Shown here: one piece after another, positions 22,210-33,459 of the stretch
How positions within the stretch are numbered: the first letter of the stretch is position 1
Layout of the letters: the number at the start of each line of letters is the position of its first letter
Assembly (NCBI RefSeq): GCF_014633365.1
Contig: NC_068339.1
Coordinates: forward strand, 26,793,316 to 26,857,315
DNA length: 64,000 nucleotides
DNA from: Diospyros lotus
Lineage: Eukaryota; Streptophyta; Magnoliopsida; Ericales; Ebenaceae
Direction of reading: 5' to 3'
The notes under the pieces: generated by a model
Told to the model about the DNA's origin: nothing
Databases searched by the model: none
Seen by the model: only the letters and a program-made list of their open reading frames with translations
Made by a program: the position numbers and the translations under genes

Positions 22210-24566
22210 TGTAACACCCCCTCTTCTAGATCTGCCCAAGAAGAGGTGCTACGGGAAATAAAATAAAATAAAACTAACTGATAAACTGAAATCTGATACC
22301 ATAATGAATATCTCAATCAACTGAAATAAAACTCTGAGTCAATAAAAACTGAAAACCATAAACTACATCTAAGGGAAAATCCCTAAACTGGAATATAAAA
22401 TAAACCTAAACTAATAAAACACCAACTAATAAACGCCCAGACATCTTTGGTTTTGAGCGGCTCCACGTACACACACTACTGGACACTACTGCTAGGCCCC
22501 ACATCTAATACTCCCCCGCTAGGACCTGGAATGGTGAAGAGTACAAGGTGAGCTACAAAGCTCAGCAAGTAATAAGTTGGAAAGAATAACTGAAACTGAA
22601 TCGAAGAATATCGATACTGATAAAATACTTACTAAACTTGTACTGAGAGATATAATAATCACTGGATAGCATTTACAAGATGTAATGTACATAAACCGTA
22701 ACTAAATGCAGGTACGCAACTTTGACTCATAGGCCCACATAATCTGATAAAACATACCTGGCTGATCTAAATCCTGCATACATAAAACTGTAAGCACATA
22801 GTGTGGGCAATATGCCCCTAGCTCCCTAGTCGACATCAGGCGAGCGACACACAAACTGAAACTGGTGGGATCCCCGCGGACTAGCCGCTTGGCGCGCATA
22901 ATGCAATGCTCACAAACATGCTAGCACACGATATGTAGTGCTCCATAAAAAGTCATGTTCAATGCTCATACCAAGATGTATGCACATAATCTCACAAAAT
23001 AATGCTGATCATGTCAAAATAAATGCTAAACATGTATTTTGATACAATATATTGGAATACAAAGATTTACTCGTATTTTCCCTTGAATTACAATATTTTC
23101 TGACGTTTATTTAATTATTTAATGATTTATTTATTGCAACATGAAGATTTCCCAGGGGGTCACCCATCATAAAATTACCCCAACTTGAGCACGCTTAACT
23201 TTGGGGTTTTGAAGATAATGGAACCAAATAGGAGAAAAGATGAAATTTCGGTGTGAGTGTTATACACCCTAGGCCCATTGGGATATGAAAATCACCCATC
23301 CAGATATGAGACACATGAATTGAATGGGATTGTGAGAGACATCCGGATGAGTAAGGACCCATCTGGATATAAGACACATGAAACTTTGGGTGGGTTGTGA
23401 GAGACATCCGGATGAGTAAGGACCCATCCAGATAGAAGACACATACATTTTTGAACACATCCGGATACAACACAAGGTATCCAGATGTCACTCTCAAAAA
23501 GCCTAAGACTCATTCGGATACGACACAAAGCATTCAGATATCACTTACAGACAATTAAACACATCCGGATACAACTCAAGGTATCCGGATACTACTCACA
23601 ATCTCTGCTGGACACATCTAGATACGAAAACGAAGCATCCGAATATCACCGGACCATCTGGATATGAACAAAATCTATCCGGATGTCACTCACATAAAAC
23701 TTTTTACCCATCCGGATAGCTTCTAACCTATCCAGATGTTACTCACATGCTTTGAAAAATATATCCGGATATGAGGGAACCTATCCGGAGGTCTGTAACC
23801 TGATAACCCAGAAACGAACGAACACAGAGATTGAAACTTGATTCAAACTTAATTGAAACTACACTATTCCGAATAAAATCTTGGGAAAACAAAACCCAAT
23901 CGATAAGAAACAACTTTAGGAATGATTTAATGATCATAACTAATGAAAACGCTACAAAGAACATGCGTGAACTGGCTGGTACTCACTATAACGCACATAT
24001 ATATATATACACATGCACTGGAACTGATATAAAACTACCAATTTGATATCAACTCAATCAAAACCTGTAAGAAAAGTTTACAGGGGAAAGATACTTGCCT
24101 TGATGATCTTCTCGATCGGTTTCAAACGATTCTAATGAAAATCAAAGACTGTTGCGCCCAACTCTCTCTCTTCTTGGCTTCTGTTCTCCACGGCATGAAG
24201 ACAACCAAGCCCTATGCACATATACATACATAATGGAGAGGGCCCTAAAAGCCTTTTTTTTTCAATCTTCTACTGAAACTTGGAGACTTCTAAGCCCAAG
24301 CCTTCTCACACCTGGACTCCCAATCTCATAATAACTCTTATTTAAACACTTAAATTCTAATTACAATTTGCTAAATGACCCTCATGTCCTAGCATTTAAT
24401 TTCAACACTAAATAAAGAATTAAATGCTAATTAAATGCTGATCTCTCAATTAAAAATATTCTAAATTGCCACATTAAAATTAAATGGCAATTTCTCTTAA
24501 TTAAATACCTCACTAATGAATTAAATAATTCTAATTAAATACTGGGCCCTCTAACGGGTCGTTACA
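22210..24566 (-). mobile_element. Solo gypsy-type LTR, 2357 bp, with TGTCT target duplication
   Basis: Plus-strand ends TGTAACACCCCCTC and GGGTCGTTACA, flanked by a perfect 5-bp duplication TGTCT (22205-22209 and 24567-24571). No interior or second LTR is present, so it is a solo LTR left by LTR-LTR recombination. It belongs to the family of the reverse gypsy LTR at 14079-15879, with a perfect hairpin at 22549-22564 (minus strand TGAGCT-TTGT-AGCTCA). The minus orientation is taken from that relative. It interrupts the 34-bp array of element A. Confidence 0.95.
23276..23790. repeat. Cluster of CATCCGGATG / ATCCGGAT palindromes inside the solo LTR
   Basis: About 25 irregularly spaced copies. 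CATCCGGATG is a perfect palindrome, seen at 23340-23349 and 23405-23414; variants include CATCCGGATA, CATCCAGATG and CATTCGGATA. The position corresponds to the CATTCGAATG block of the related LTR at 15080-15675, but the palindromic word is different. Confidence 0.88.
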
Positions 24567-24656
24567 TGTCTAGTGCATGTGGATGATGCTTGCCTAGTTA
24601 TGTTTAGTGCTTGTGATGACGCTTGCTTAGTATATCTAGTGCTTGTGGAGCATTGG

Positions 24657-26193
24657 TGTAACATCCCATATTTTTAAACTCAAATATGATGCAATACCTG
24701 AGGTTATTAGGTTATAATACTTGAGGAAATAGGTCATTTCAAGGGAGAAATGATGAAGCCTTATCCTTAAGGACACATGGCAATAAACCATTGGCCACTT
24801 GGAAGATAAGACAAGGTCACATGATGGCTCATAATGACCCCCTAAGGTGGCATCGCGTGATTGGCCAAGAAAAAGCTTACTTAGTCTCAAAGTTTGCAAA
24901 AGTCTCCAAACCTTATCCCTAAGGACATGTGGCAAGCATTCATTAGCCACTTAGGAGATAGGATTTGAAGTCTCATGATGACATGACACATGGCCCGATT
25001 TGGTTCGCTAGAGTTTCCTATAAATAAAGGCTTCGGGGTTATTCATTTTGGGCACCAAGCAAGGAGAAAAAGGAAAGGAGTTTGAGAGAGGAAACGCTGT
25101 CGAAAAGAAGGGAGAAAGTCAAAGGAGAATGAGCCTTGACGGAGTTTTTAGGTCGTTCTCGAAGTTTATGCCAAGTAGTAAGAAAAACTGCGAGAAAACC
25201 CATCCTGCTCATTGTAAACCATGCCTCTTAAGGTAATCGGTCAAGGTGAGTGATTCCTGCATGTTTTGTGACACTTTGAGCATTTGTTGCTTCACTTGTG
25301 TGTGGATGTTGGCTTACATATCATGCCTTTGTGGCTTACATGTCATATTTTCCCTTGTTTATGCATATTCCTTCTGTTTTGTCATATATCATGTTCGTGT
25401 TGGAGACTGTGGTAGTTGTTGGGTCATCATGGAAGATCCCGTGCTCTTACAGTGAGCCAGGGGTGACTATGATGACCATGAGGGTGATTGCAACACCCTG
25501 GCATTGCTACCACAGGGGTGGATTTCATAACAACATTATTTCATTTGCACGCACATACCCTTCATTTTCTGATTCACTCACTTAGATGTTATTATCTAAC
25601 TCAGGTGTTTCATGCCCTTGGGACATTCAACGTCCCAGATTTATCAGAAGTGCCAGGTATTCTAGGTTCTAGTTCAAGCAAGGGCAAAGAGGTGGTGATT
25701 GGCTTGCTTTGGGTTTTATTTCATTATGTACCCTTGTAACCAAGTGATGTTTTGTAATAGTAGCTAGGATACTCAAGGTTGTAAGAGGTGTGTGTGGGTG
25801 TCATATGGTTGCTCTCATGTATATGTACAGTAAGATGTACCTTTGTAATACCATAGATTAGTGGGTACACAGGGTATGTCGTACTGTTGTGGTGGTCATG
25901 ACGCACTTTGAATGTTGTATGGGGAAGCTGCCATGATGAGGGTTTATTCGCTAGCTTGAGTGTGTGTTGCAGTTATAATTATAAGTAGTGAGTTGTGTCT
26001 TTTGGGTTTATTGAAAGTTGTATGTGTTTCTTGTACATGTAAAGGAAAAGTGAGTGGAAACCCCATTTATTTTTCTTTGGTTAAGCTTTCAGGTTCGATC
26101 CAGTGCTTCTGTTGGCAAGGGTTTCCCTAACGCCCTAGGTGATGTCTGCTTGTATTTCACGTTGTTGTGTATTTGGAAAAGTGGGGCGTCACA
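24657..26193 (+). mobile_element. Solo LTR, 1537 bp, with ATTGG target duplication
   Basis: Ends TGTAACATCCC and GGGGCGTCACA, flanked by perfect ATTGG duplicates (24652-24656 and 26194-26198). A TATA box, TATAAATA, is at 25019-25026. A TTAGAT-GTTATT-ATCTAA hairpin near 25584 precedes CAGGTGTTTCATGCCC; the same module in reverse complement occurs in the LTR at 60196-62311, so the two are one family. It lies inside the 5' LTR of element A. Confidence 0.94.
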
Positions 26194-27253
26194 ATTGGCT
26201 CATGATGTTTGCACCATGTATGACGGTGCATGTGGGGTGTTACCCCTGATGCTTGCCGTGTGTTAACTCGTGAATGTGAGAGCCTCGGCTCATGAGGTAC
26301 ATGGTTCTATTATCCAATGCATGTGAGAGCTATGGCTTCTAATGGTTATGTTGGATATGATGGGTGAGCTTATGTTCGTGATGGATGTGGTTCTATGAGC
26401 TGTGACATGAGAGTTTCGTCTGGAAGTGGCGACGGGGGTGGACCCGGTGCGTGATGGGACATTAGGGTGGACCCAGTGCGTGATGGGACATTGTGATGGG
26501 GGTGGACTCGGTGCGTGTGGTTCTATGAGCTGTGACATGAGGGGGCGAGAAAGATCTTGGTAAGGTGTGATATGTGATGGGTAGGTCTAGATTGGTATGT
26601 TTTCATTACTTAGCTTACCCCTATGTTTTGTAACGTTTACTTGGCTTGAGCAATGAGTGAGTGAGTAGTGGTCCGTCGTTGGTTGGTATTGTATGCTTTT
26701 ATACCGCTATGAGACATGTGTGGTGAGGCATAGTATCATGAGGTGTGACTAAAATATTATGTTGATGTCATGAGGTATTTATTGTATTTCATCTTGATTA
26801 TGCATGCCTCTAAATATTTGTGCTCACGTTATTTTGTTTCTTATACTTGCTGAGCCTTGTGGCTTATACCGTTTCTTGCGCCATTCCAGGTAACTTATAG
26901 GGGAAGCTGAGGAAGGTGACCGATCTAGCTGCTAGTGAGGGTCGTGTTAAGTATGTGTACAGATGTCTTCCCAACCTAAAGATCCTTGGGGGTTGCATTA
27001 AAGGCAAAGAGCTGAGTGTTAATTTATAATTTCCTTTTTGCCTTTTTATTATATTTTGTGTTGTATGGGCGATTAAGCCCGAAGTGAGCATTGTGACTAC
27101 CTGGTGTTGTATATGTATATACATGGAGCTTATGAGTTTCCGTGTGTCCTTGTGGATGGTTGTTGTGGGTTTGTGTTCTTGTGCTTTATTAGTGACGACT
27201 CTTTTATGGATCTTCTTATTTAGCAGGAGCTCCGGGAGGTGGGCCGTTATAGT

Positions 27254-27265
27254 TGGTATCTGAGC
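27254..27265 (+). other. Primer-binding site of element A
   Basis: TGGTATCTGAGC, one base from the initiator-Met complement TGGTATCAGAGC, two bases after the LTR end at 27251. Confidence 0.82.
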
Positions 27266-28051
27266 AAAGGTTGGGATGAGAGGAGACTCTGTACAGATAG
27301 GGATACTGTTGAGTTTGTGTTTAGCAGTTAGATGTGAGTTTCGAAAGAGGTAGTATTTTGAATATTAAAGTTATGTCTATAAGAAGAGGGGAAGGAACCA
27401 ATAGAGTTGAGTTCGAGTACGAATGGAGTACCACATAGGGATAGTGTGCTTGTGTATATTGGAAAGAAAAATTGTGGGATGACAAGTTGAGTGCTAAGAG
27501 CAGTATAAATATGTATTATGCTTTAATTGATGGCACGGGTATGAATAGTGGTTATATAGTGCACGACCTGGGTTGATTGGTTCCTGACTGTTGAGTCGAA
27601 ATTGAATATATATGTGTGTACAACTTATGCTATGGTATTGTTATATTAAATGTGATCGGACTGGTGCATGTGTGAATGCCTAATGAATGAATAATTTATT
27701 ACTGTGTTAAAGTGAGTAATGTCTATGGGGGAAGGTGTTTAAGTAATTCAAAATTTTCTTAATTATCAAAGTGTCCAATTGTGAGGATTGCATTTAACTG
27801 ATTGCCATGGAAATGGTATATGAGTACATATCGGGCATGTGCGATTGTTGCATTGTAATGTGTATAGGAATTGGTAATATTTGTGATGCGTTGTGATATT
27901 TGTGATACATTGTGATTGTATTAAATGTGTTGGAAATGGCCTACGTGTATGAGTTTGGTGTAGTATTAGTATGTAATGGGGTAGAATAATATTTTGGAAG
28001 GATACATGGAATATATTCATGATGCTTGCTTGATAGTATTTAGTGCATGTC
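27266..28051 (+). other. Non-coding interior of element A, left part
   Basis: The leader region after the primer site has no gag-like open frame. Toward its right end it contains TGCTTGCTTGATAGTATT and AGTGCATGTC, which resemble the LTR minisatellite unit. The solo LTR at 28052 is inserted here. Confidence 0.6.
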
Positions 28052-30637
28052 TGTAACGCCCCGCTCTCACTTACGGGTGTCACTCGAGAACAATTATCCA
28101 AACTGCTCTCATTGTCCAGCCACTTGTGAAGGGCGGACTATGTTTCATCACGAAACGCCCTAGGTGGGAACTAGGCTTTGTCCTTCCCTTCCTGCAATCC
28201 CAGGATCCACTTGCAGACTTGGCTATTTAATTTTCATTAAGTTTGCCCAATTGCTATTTTATTTATTTCAATTCTTTTTTCCAAGATTTCCATCGGGCTC
28301 CATAGAATTCAGCATTTCAATTAACCCATTGATTTTTACCAATTTTGGAGGAAAACTCACAAAATTTAAATGTCTAAAAATTTTGGGCATTTTCTCAAAA
28401 AATACCCAAAATCTCCTTATTTTTGAAAATTCCTTTGGGGCCCAAAATCAATTAAGAAATGCCCCAACAATTCCCAAATTTTCAAAAAAAAAAAAAATAG
28501 GCTGGCGGGGCCTATTGGCATGCCCGGGGCCCCGCGGTGTGCTGGCCGTGCGCCCGCACCCGCGCTTGCGCATGCCCCAACACCCTTGCACGCTGCCCGC
28601 TATGGCCCTTTGCGGGCCACGGTTGCTGCCACCTGCCAACCTAACTTTTCCCTTATTTTATTCTTTTTCTTCTTCTTGGGCTTCCTAGCTCAAAATTTTC
28701 AGAAATTAAATACCCCCTTTTTATATCCCAAAAGCCTCATTTCACAAAAACAATAACACCAAAATAGATCTCAAACATACTTCCAAAGTTCCCTTTCATT
28801 TAACAATGAGGTTTACACAACTCTCTTGAGGCTTACATAACAAACATCCAAAGAGAAATACAACAATGAGGTTTACACAACTCTCTTGAGGCTTACATAA
28901 CAAACATCCAAATAGAAATACAACACATAAATCAAATACAACAACAATAGGCTTCCCATAAACCATACAATATTCTTGGATCTTCATTCTCATGCTTTCA
29001 CATGCCTTTCCACTTTGCCTTGATTTTTGCCATGCCTTGACAACCTATATGTGAGGGTAAAAACCTCATGAGCTATTAAGTTCAATAAGGGTGCAATGAC
29101 AATAAGTATGAACAAAAACATATCATGTGATGCCAAATGCATGTATGCAACATAGTTAGGGCTTCCACATCCTCACAACCACCTAGGTTTGAGGCTTTAA
29201 CTACCCTACCCCACACAACCTCATGGCCATAGGTCCTTGAACACAAAAAAAACATGCCAATGCACACATTTAAAAGTTTAAGCACATACTTTACCACTTG
29301 CAAGCCACCATCCCATGGAGCTATCCCTTACCTTATTCTTTTCTTTGAAGCTTTTAAACTCTCCTTAGCTTCCTTCCCACTCTTCTCCTTAAGAGATTCC
29401 TTGAAACAAAATTTTTAAAGAAACTAAGCTACCATTAAAGGGAACAAAAAGGAACTTACATGCTTCCAAAGAAAGAACACTTACCTTATTCTCCATCTTC
29501 CTCCTTGGAAGACATTCTTCCTTTCTCCATTCTTCTTCTCCCTCTCCACAAAATGGGAGACTTCTTCAATTTCTCTCACTAACTTTGCCAAAATGATTAC
29601 GGTTTCCATATACTAGTCTATTTATACTAGCACCCAATCCTTCAAGAATAAATCCTAGCCATTAGATTTATTTGGTGAGAATAAATATCAACCACACAAA
29701 TAACTTAATCCATGCCACCACTTACTCTTGTGAAATATCCACCTTTGGATTTTATTCCACTTTACAAGGCTAGATCTCAACCATCCAAAGAAAGCACAAT
29801 CCATGTGCTTTTAAAAGCTTTAATCTCAACCACTCATCTCTTTAATATTTGGCAATCCATGCCATTTCTTCTCTTTAAATCCCCACCCTTGGATTCATTC
29901 CATTTTCAAGAATAAACCTCACCCATTAGATTTTTTGAATTTTCCATTTATTTCTCATTTATTTAAATGAGACTATTTTCATATCCATCACATGAGAGAC
30001 ATAATACATTTCTTTTCCCTTTAAATTAATCCCACATTTTTCAAACATTAATGGGTGACTAATTTCCCATTTTCTTTTGGATTTATTTAATTCACCATAA
30101 TCATGCTCATCATTAAATGCTTGAAAGACTAAATATAATTTCTGTTGCATTTAATTAAATCTCTCCATTTTACTTGAACAAGACTTTGCCAAGTGTCATC
30201 CCTAGACACTAACCTTGGCTTCCAAGTTTCCATTTCATCAATCCATGTGGCATTACCACATTAATTCACCATTTTAGGAAAAATTAATTATTTTATCAAA
30301 TAATTGAATATTTATCATTTTTCGTATTTTCTATAATTAAATTCCTTTGTGGAATTTACTCCAAAATTATCAAAATACCCTTTGTGTGAATTATTAATCC
30401 CATTTATCTCCACATAAATACAAAAATGGGAATTTAATTCACTTACATGCTTAATTCTACCTAGGAATTATTTTCAATTTACCGAAATACCCTTTATTGG
30501 ACTTCACTATCCAAATTACCAAAATGCCCCTCTCTTAGGGGACCCTTATTCTCAAGAATCCATTACCTTAAGAGAATTTTTGGAAGTTTCTCACTTCCTT
30601 TCTCATTCTCTTAACACGAGTAACACTGGGTATTACA
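28052..30637 (-). mobile_element. Solo LTR, 2586 bp, with near-perfect target duplication ATGTC/ATGTA
   Basis: Plus-strand ends TGTAACGCCCCGCTC and CACTGGGTATTACA; flanks ATGTC (28047-28051) and ATGTA (30638-30642) differ at one base. A minus-strand TATAAATA is at 29619-29626. The CTCATGAGCTATTAAGTTCA module near 29066-29085 reads on the minus strand as a weakened version of the shared TGAGYY hairpin. A truncated relative occupies 15880-19550. The LTR interrupts the interior of element A. Confidence 0.88.
28802..28921. repeat. 60-bp tandem duplication inside the solo LTR
   Basis: Two adjacent 60-base units (28802-28861, 28862-28921) starting AACAATGAGGTTTACACAAC. They differ by a single base (AAGAGAAATA versus AATAGAAATA), so the duplication is much younger than the LTR around it. 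Confidence 0.95.
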
Positions 30638-31168
30638 ATGTAAGGCTTGATGCTTGCCTAAGTGCATGTGATACTCGTCTAAAGTGATCAATGCATGTGA
30701 GAGATGGCTTGTGATACTCGCCAATGATGGTCAGTGCATGTGAGGTATTGGTTCTGATGCTTTCCTAGAGTGATCTAGTGCATGTGGTCGATGCTCGCTC
30801 AAGGTAGTCGGTGCGTGTAGGGTTACGACCCTTGATGTCGCTTAGTGTAAGCCAGGTGCGTGGGAGGTTGTTGATCTTCATATGGATGCGAATTTGACTA
30901 TTCGACTTCTATAATATAGGGCCTAGTGGTTATCATGTGATATGAAGAACTAAAAGGCATATGGAAGCCGATGGTAATGCCATAGTTTGAATGAAAAGAT
31001 GATTTGGCAGTTAAGGAACAAAAAAAAGATATTAAGGACTCACCCCTAACATATATAAGAGGCTTAGAGTTGAAAGAAGCTACTTGGAAATTTGAGAAGA
31101 AAATGAAATGTGCTGAGTTTATCCTCTTGTATTTGTTGAGTCAAGCGTGAATTTAGGGGAAGAAATTC
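30638..31168 (+). pseudogene. Right interior of element A with a decayed gypsy pol C-terminus
   Basis: The first half is a degenerate series of GCATGTGA..GATGCTTGCCTA repeats like the LTR minisatellite. Around 31075-31140 a short frame reads KEATWKFEKKMK, comparable to the chromodomain tail (EATWE-type) at the end of plant gypsy Pol. No other pol sequence survives, which indicates a large internal deletion rather than an element that never coded. Confidence 0.55.
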
Positions 31169-31254
31169 TGTAGTGCCATGAAAAAAAAGGATAAAAGAAA
31201 ATCAAAAGAGAAAAAAAGGAAAATTAAAGAAAGCTGGCAGCAATTGCGGCTGCC

Positions 31255-31460
31255 TCGCAACCGCAAGGATCAACGGCCGCAGGCGCGGCTGCCTCGCGGC
31301 CGCGCGCCGCGAGGCCGGCTGTTTTCCGCGAGGTGCTTCGCGGCTGCACGCCGCGAGGCACAGCAGCCTCGCGGCTGCGTGCCGCGAGGAGGGCAGCTGC
31401 CTTGCGGTAGTGCTAGCCGCAAGGCACACTGCCGCGAGGCCCCGCTGCCCCGTGGGCGCA
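31255..31460. repeat. GC-rich hairpin cluster upstream of the LTR TATA box
   Basis: Repeated GCCTCGCGGC and GCCGCGAGGC words form perfect hairpins. Examples: CCTCGCGGC (31367-31375) with GCCGCGAGG (31381-31389), 9 bp and a 5-base loop; GCCTTGCGG (31399-31407) with CCGCAAGGC (31417-31425), 9 bp. The second has a compensated C-G to T-A change. Homologous blocks are at about 35760-36030 and, decayed, at 54915-55135 and 57786-57830. Confidence 0.88.
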
Positions 31461-31551
31461 TCGTAGCAGCCTCCCCTACCTTTTTGGCTTGGCTCTGACC
31501 CATTCAGCAACCGCCACGTGTCGACACCAGCCACCCTTGAGAATCGTGCCC

Positions 31552-31559
31552 TATAAATA
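31552..31559 (+). promoter_or_regulatory. TATA box of the Tat-type LTR promoter
   Basis: TATAAATA within GTGCCCTATAAATACCC, about 30 bases after a CACGTG-containing segment. It is conserved in the other two LTRs of the family (36136-36143 and 57904-57911). Confidence 0.8.
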
Positions 31560-31741
31560 CCCAGCTACAGGACATTAATGGGGACCTCCAACTTCAGTAA
31601 ATCTTATCACTTTGAATATACTTTGACTATTTTTTCGTGAATATTCATCGGGATTCGAGACTGACTTTGGCATCGGAGGGCCTTCGCGGGGAAGATTCCC
31701 GCGAGCCTTCTAACTTATTTTCTCAGCATTAACAGGGCCGA

Positions 31742-32440
31742 ATCCTTGTGGCGAACCTAGCGGCGAAGCTTGTGGCAAAAGCTCGTGGCGAAGCTAGTGG
31801 CGAACCTCGTGGCGAAGCTTGTGGCAAAGCTAGCGGCGAAGCTAGCGGCAAAGCTTGTGGCGAAGCTAGCGGCAAAGCTTGTGGCGAAGCTAGCGGCGAA
31901 GCCTTATGGCGAAGCCTAGTGGCAAAGCTAGTGGCAAGACCTTGTGGAAAAGCTTGTGGCAAAGCTCGTGGCGAAGCTTGTGGTGAAGCTAGTGGCAAAG
32001 CTAGCGGCAAGACCTTGTGGCGAAGCTTGTGGCAAAGCTCGTGGCGAAGCTTGTGGCGAACCTCGTGGCGAAGCTAGCGACAAAGCTAGTGGCAAAGCTA
32101 GTGGCAAGACCTTGTGGCGAAGCCTGTGGCAAAGCTCGTGGCGAAACTAGTGGGAAAGCTAGCGGCAAGACCTTGTGGCGAAGCTTGTGGCAAAGCTCGT
32201 GGCGAAGCTTGTGGCGAAGCTAGTGGCAAAGCTAGCGGCAAGACCTTGTGGCAAAGCTCGTGGCGAAGCTTGTGGCGAAGCTAGCGGCAAAGCTTGTGGC
32301 GAAGCTAGCGGCGAAGCTTGTTGCGAAGCCTCGTGGCGAAGCTAGCGGCAAAGTCTGTGGCGAACCTTGTGGCGAAGCTGGTGAGAGAGCTAGTGGTGAA
32401 AGCTAGTGACGAGAACTAGCGGCAAATCCTTGCGGCGAGC
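31742..32440. repeat. 12-bp GC(T/C)-AGTGGCGAA minisatellite in the 5' LTR leader
   Basis: About 58 units of a 12-base repeat (AAGCTTGTGGCG / AAGCTAGCGGCA and relatives), with occasional GACC insertions that keep the rhythm. All frames stay largely open, creating apparent proteins of GEASGKAC-type repeats; these are composition artefacts. The 3' LTR array (about 36325-36830) is about 200 bases shorter. Confidence 0.92.
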
Positions 32441-32560
32441 ATCCTAACGGCAATCTCCCTTGGAGCAACATCTCTTACGATAACCTAACTTCACCCAACA
32501 CCGAGCTCGAGTGGACCCCACATCACAAATTTTAATTGTTGTATTTTGGCAACAACAATT

Positions 32561-32578
32561 TGGCGCCGTCTGTGGGAA
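32561..32578 (+). other. Primer-binding site of the Tat-type element
   Basis: TGGCGCCGTCTGTGGGAA begins three bases after the LTR end. TGGCGCC starts are typical of the Tat/Athila branch of plant gypsy elements, unlike the TGGTATCAGAGC sites elsewhere in this window. Confidence 0.85.
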
Positions 32579-32608
32579 ACTGCAACAAAAAGCCAATTTC
32601 AACACAAA

Positions 32609-33250
32609 ATGCCGAGAGGGACAAGATCAGCCAGTCGGGTGAACCCGCCTGACCCCACCCAAAGGAGCGCTCATACCAGGACAGGAGCCACAAAAAGCTC
32701 CCACCAGGCGAACTCTATAGTACCAGAATTTTTAGTAGATCACCCTAACAACGAAGTGCGTTTTGGAAACTTTCCTGTGCTCGAATGCAACCATACCGCC
32801 GGACTGGGGGGCATGGAGCATTCGGAGTAAGAAGAAGTACACCTAGATGGATACACGACATGGCGAGGGGAACAAGTCCCACATACAGCGCCCGCTAACC
32901 AGGAACAACACTCATTTGGACAGTCTTCAATTCCAAATAGAAACCTCATGGGAACTTCAAGAATGGCTCCACCCACAGTCTTACTCTCAGATTATGAACT
33001 ATTGAGGAAGAACTTTGAGGAGTTGAAGCAGCAGAATAATGAGCTCAAGGTGAACAATGAGGAGAATATGAGAAGACTACAGGAGGTTACTGCTTTGTTA
33101 CGTGAACTAAGGCTGGACATTCATATTCCCCACATAGGACAAATCGATACAAGGGTAGAACATCGGAGATTCCAGGACAACCCTTCAAGAACTCCTCGAC
33201 AGGGGACAAGAGTCAGAACACCAGGGCTGAATAATCAAGTTCTGTAAGTG
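32609..33250 (+). pseudogene. Gag N-terminal region of the Tat-type element
   Basis: The frame beginning MPRGTRSASRVNPPDP at 32609 stays open to a stop near 32828. Reading resumes through MGTSRMAPPTVLLSDYELL (from 32948) into a predicted coiled coil (repeated E/K/N-rich NNELKVNNEENMRRL) and stops at about 33247. This N-terminal extension with a coiled coil before the capsid-like domain is usual for the Tat branch. Two in-frame stops make it a relic. Confidence 0.7.
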
Positions 33251-33459
33251 ACAGACTCGAGAAGGAAAAATCGCAGGAGGGGTAGAAAAGCTTCCAAGTA
33301 TAGAGAGACAGCAGAAAACTCCTACTCGGGAGTGCCTCAAGACCCATCTATTTGCCAAAATGAAGGGAAGCAATAAACACTTAGCGTGTCTGACATTAAA
33401 CGCCTCATAGAGGAGGTGCTAGAACAGAAATAGGTAATGATGATACCAAAAGTAACTCC

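Larger units (their letters stand above)
20641..27251 (+). repeat. 5' LTR of element A, in three pieces
   Basis: Pieces 20641-22209, 24572-24656 and 26199-27251 align in order with the 3' LTR at 36985-39704 from about its base 140 onward. A TATA-like TATATATAA is at 20867-20875. A GTCGAC palindrome cluster lies at 21426-21575, a 34-bp minisatellite around 21990-22209, and a conserved hairpin (TGAGCC-TTGT-GGCTTA) at 26851-26866. The end GGGCCGTTATA shows one change from TTACA. Confidence 0.88.
31169..32557 (+). repeat. 5' LTR of the Tat-type element
   Basis: Starts TGTAGTGCCATGAAAAAAAA and ends GGCAACAACA. In order: A-rich start, GC-rich hairpin block (31255-31460), CCACGTGTCGAC G-box region, TATA box (31552-31559), and a long 12-bp minisatellite (31742-32440) that lies downstream of the TATA box and is therefore probably transcribed. 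Confidence 0.92.

Noticed and set aside
31178..32223. Several 60-110-codon frames with GEASGKAC or ALPLASP repeats and R/A-rich frames in the Tat-type LTR
   Set aside because: They are translations of the 12-bp minisatellite and GC-rich hairpins inside an LTR; frames are open on both strands because the unit length is a multiple of three.
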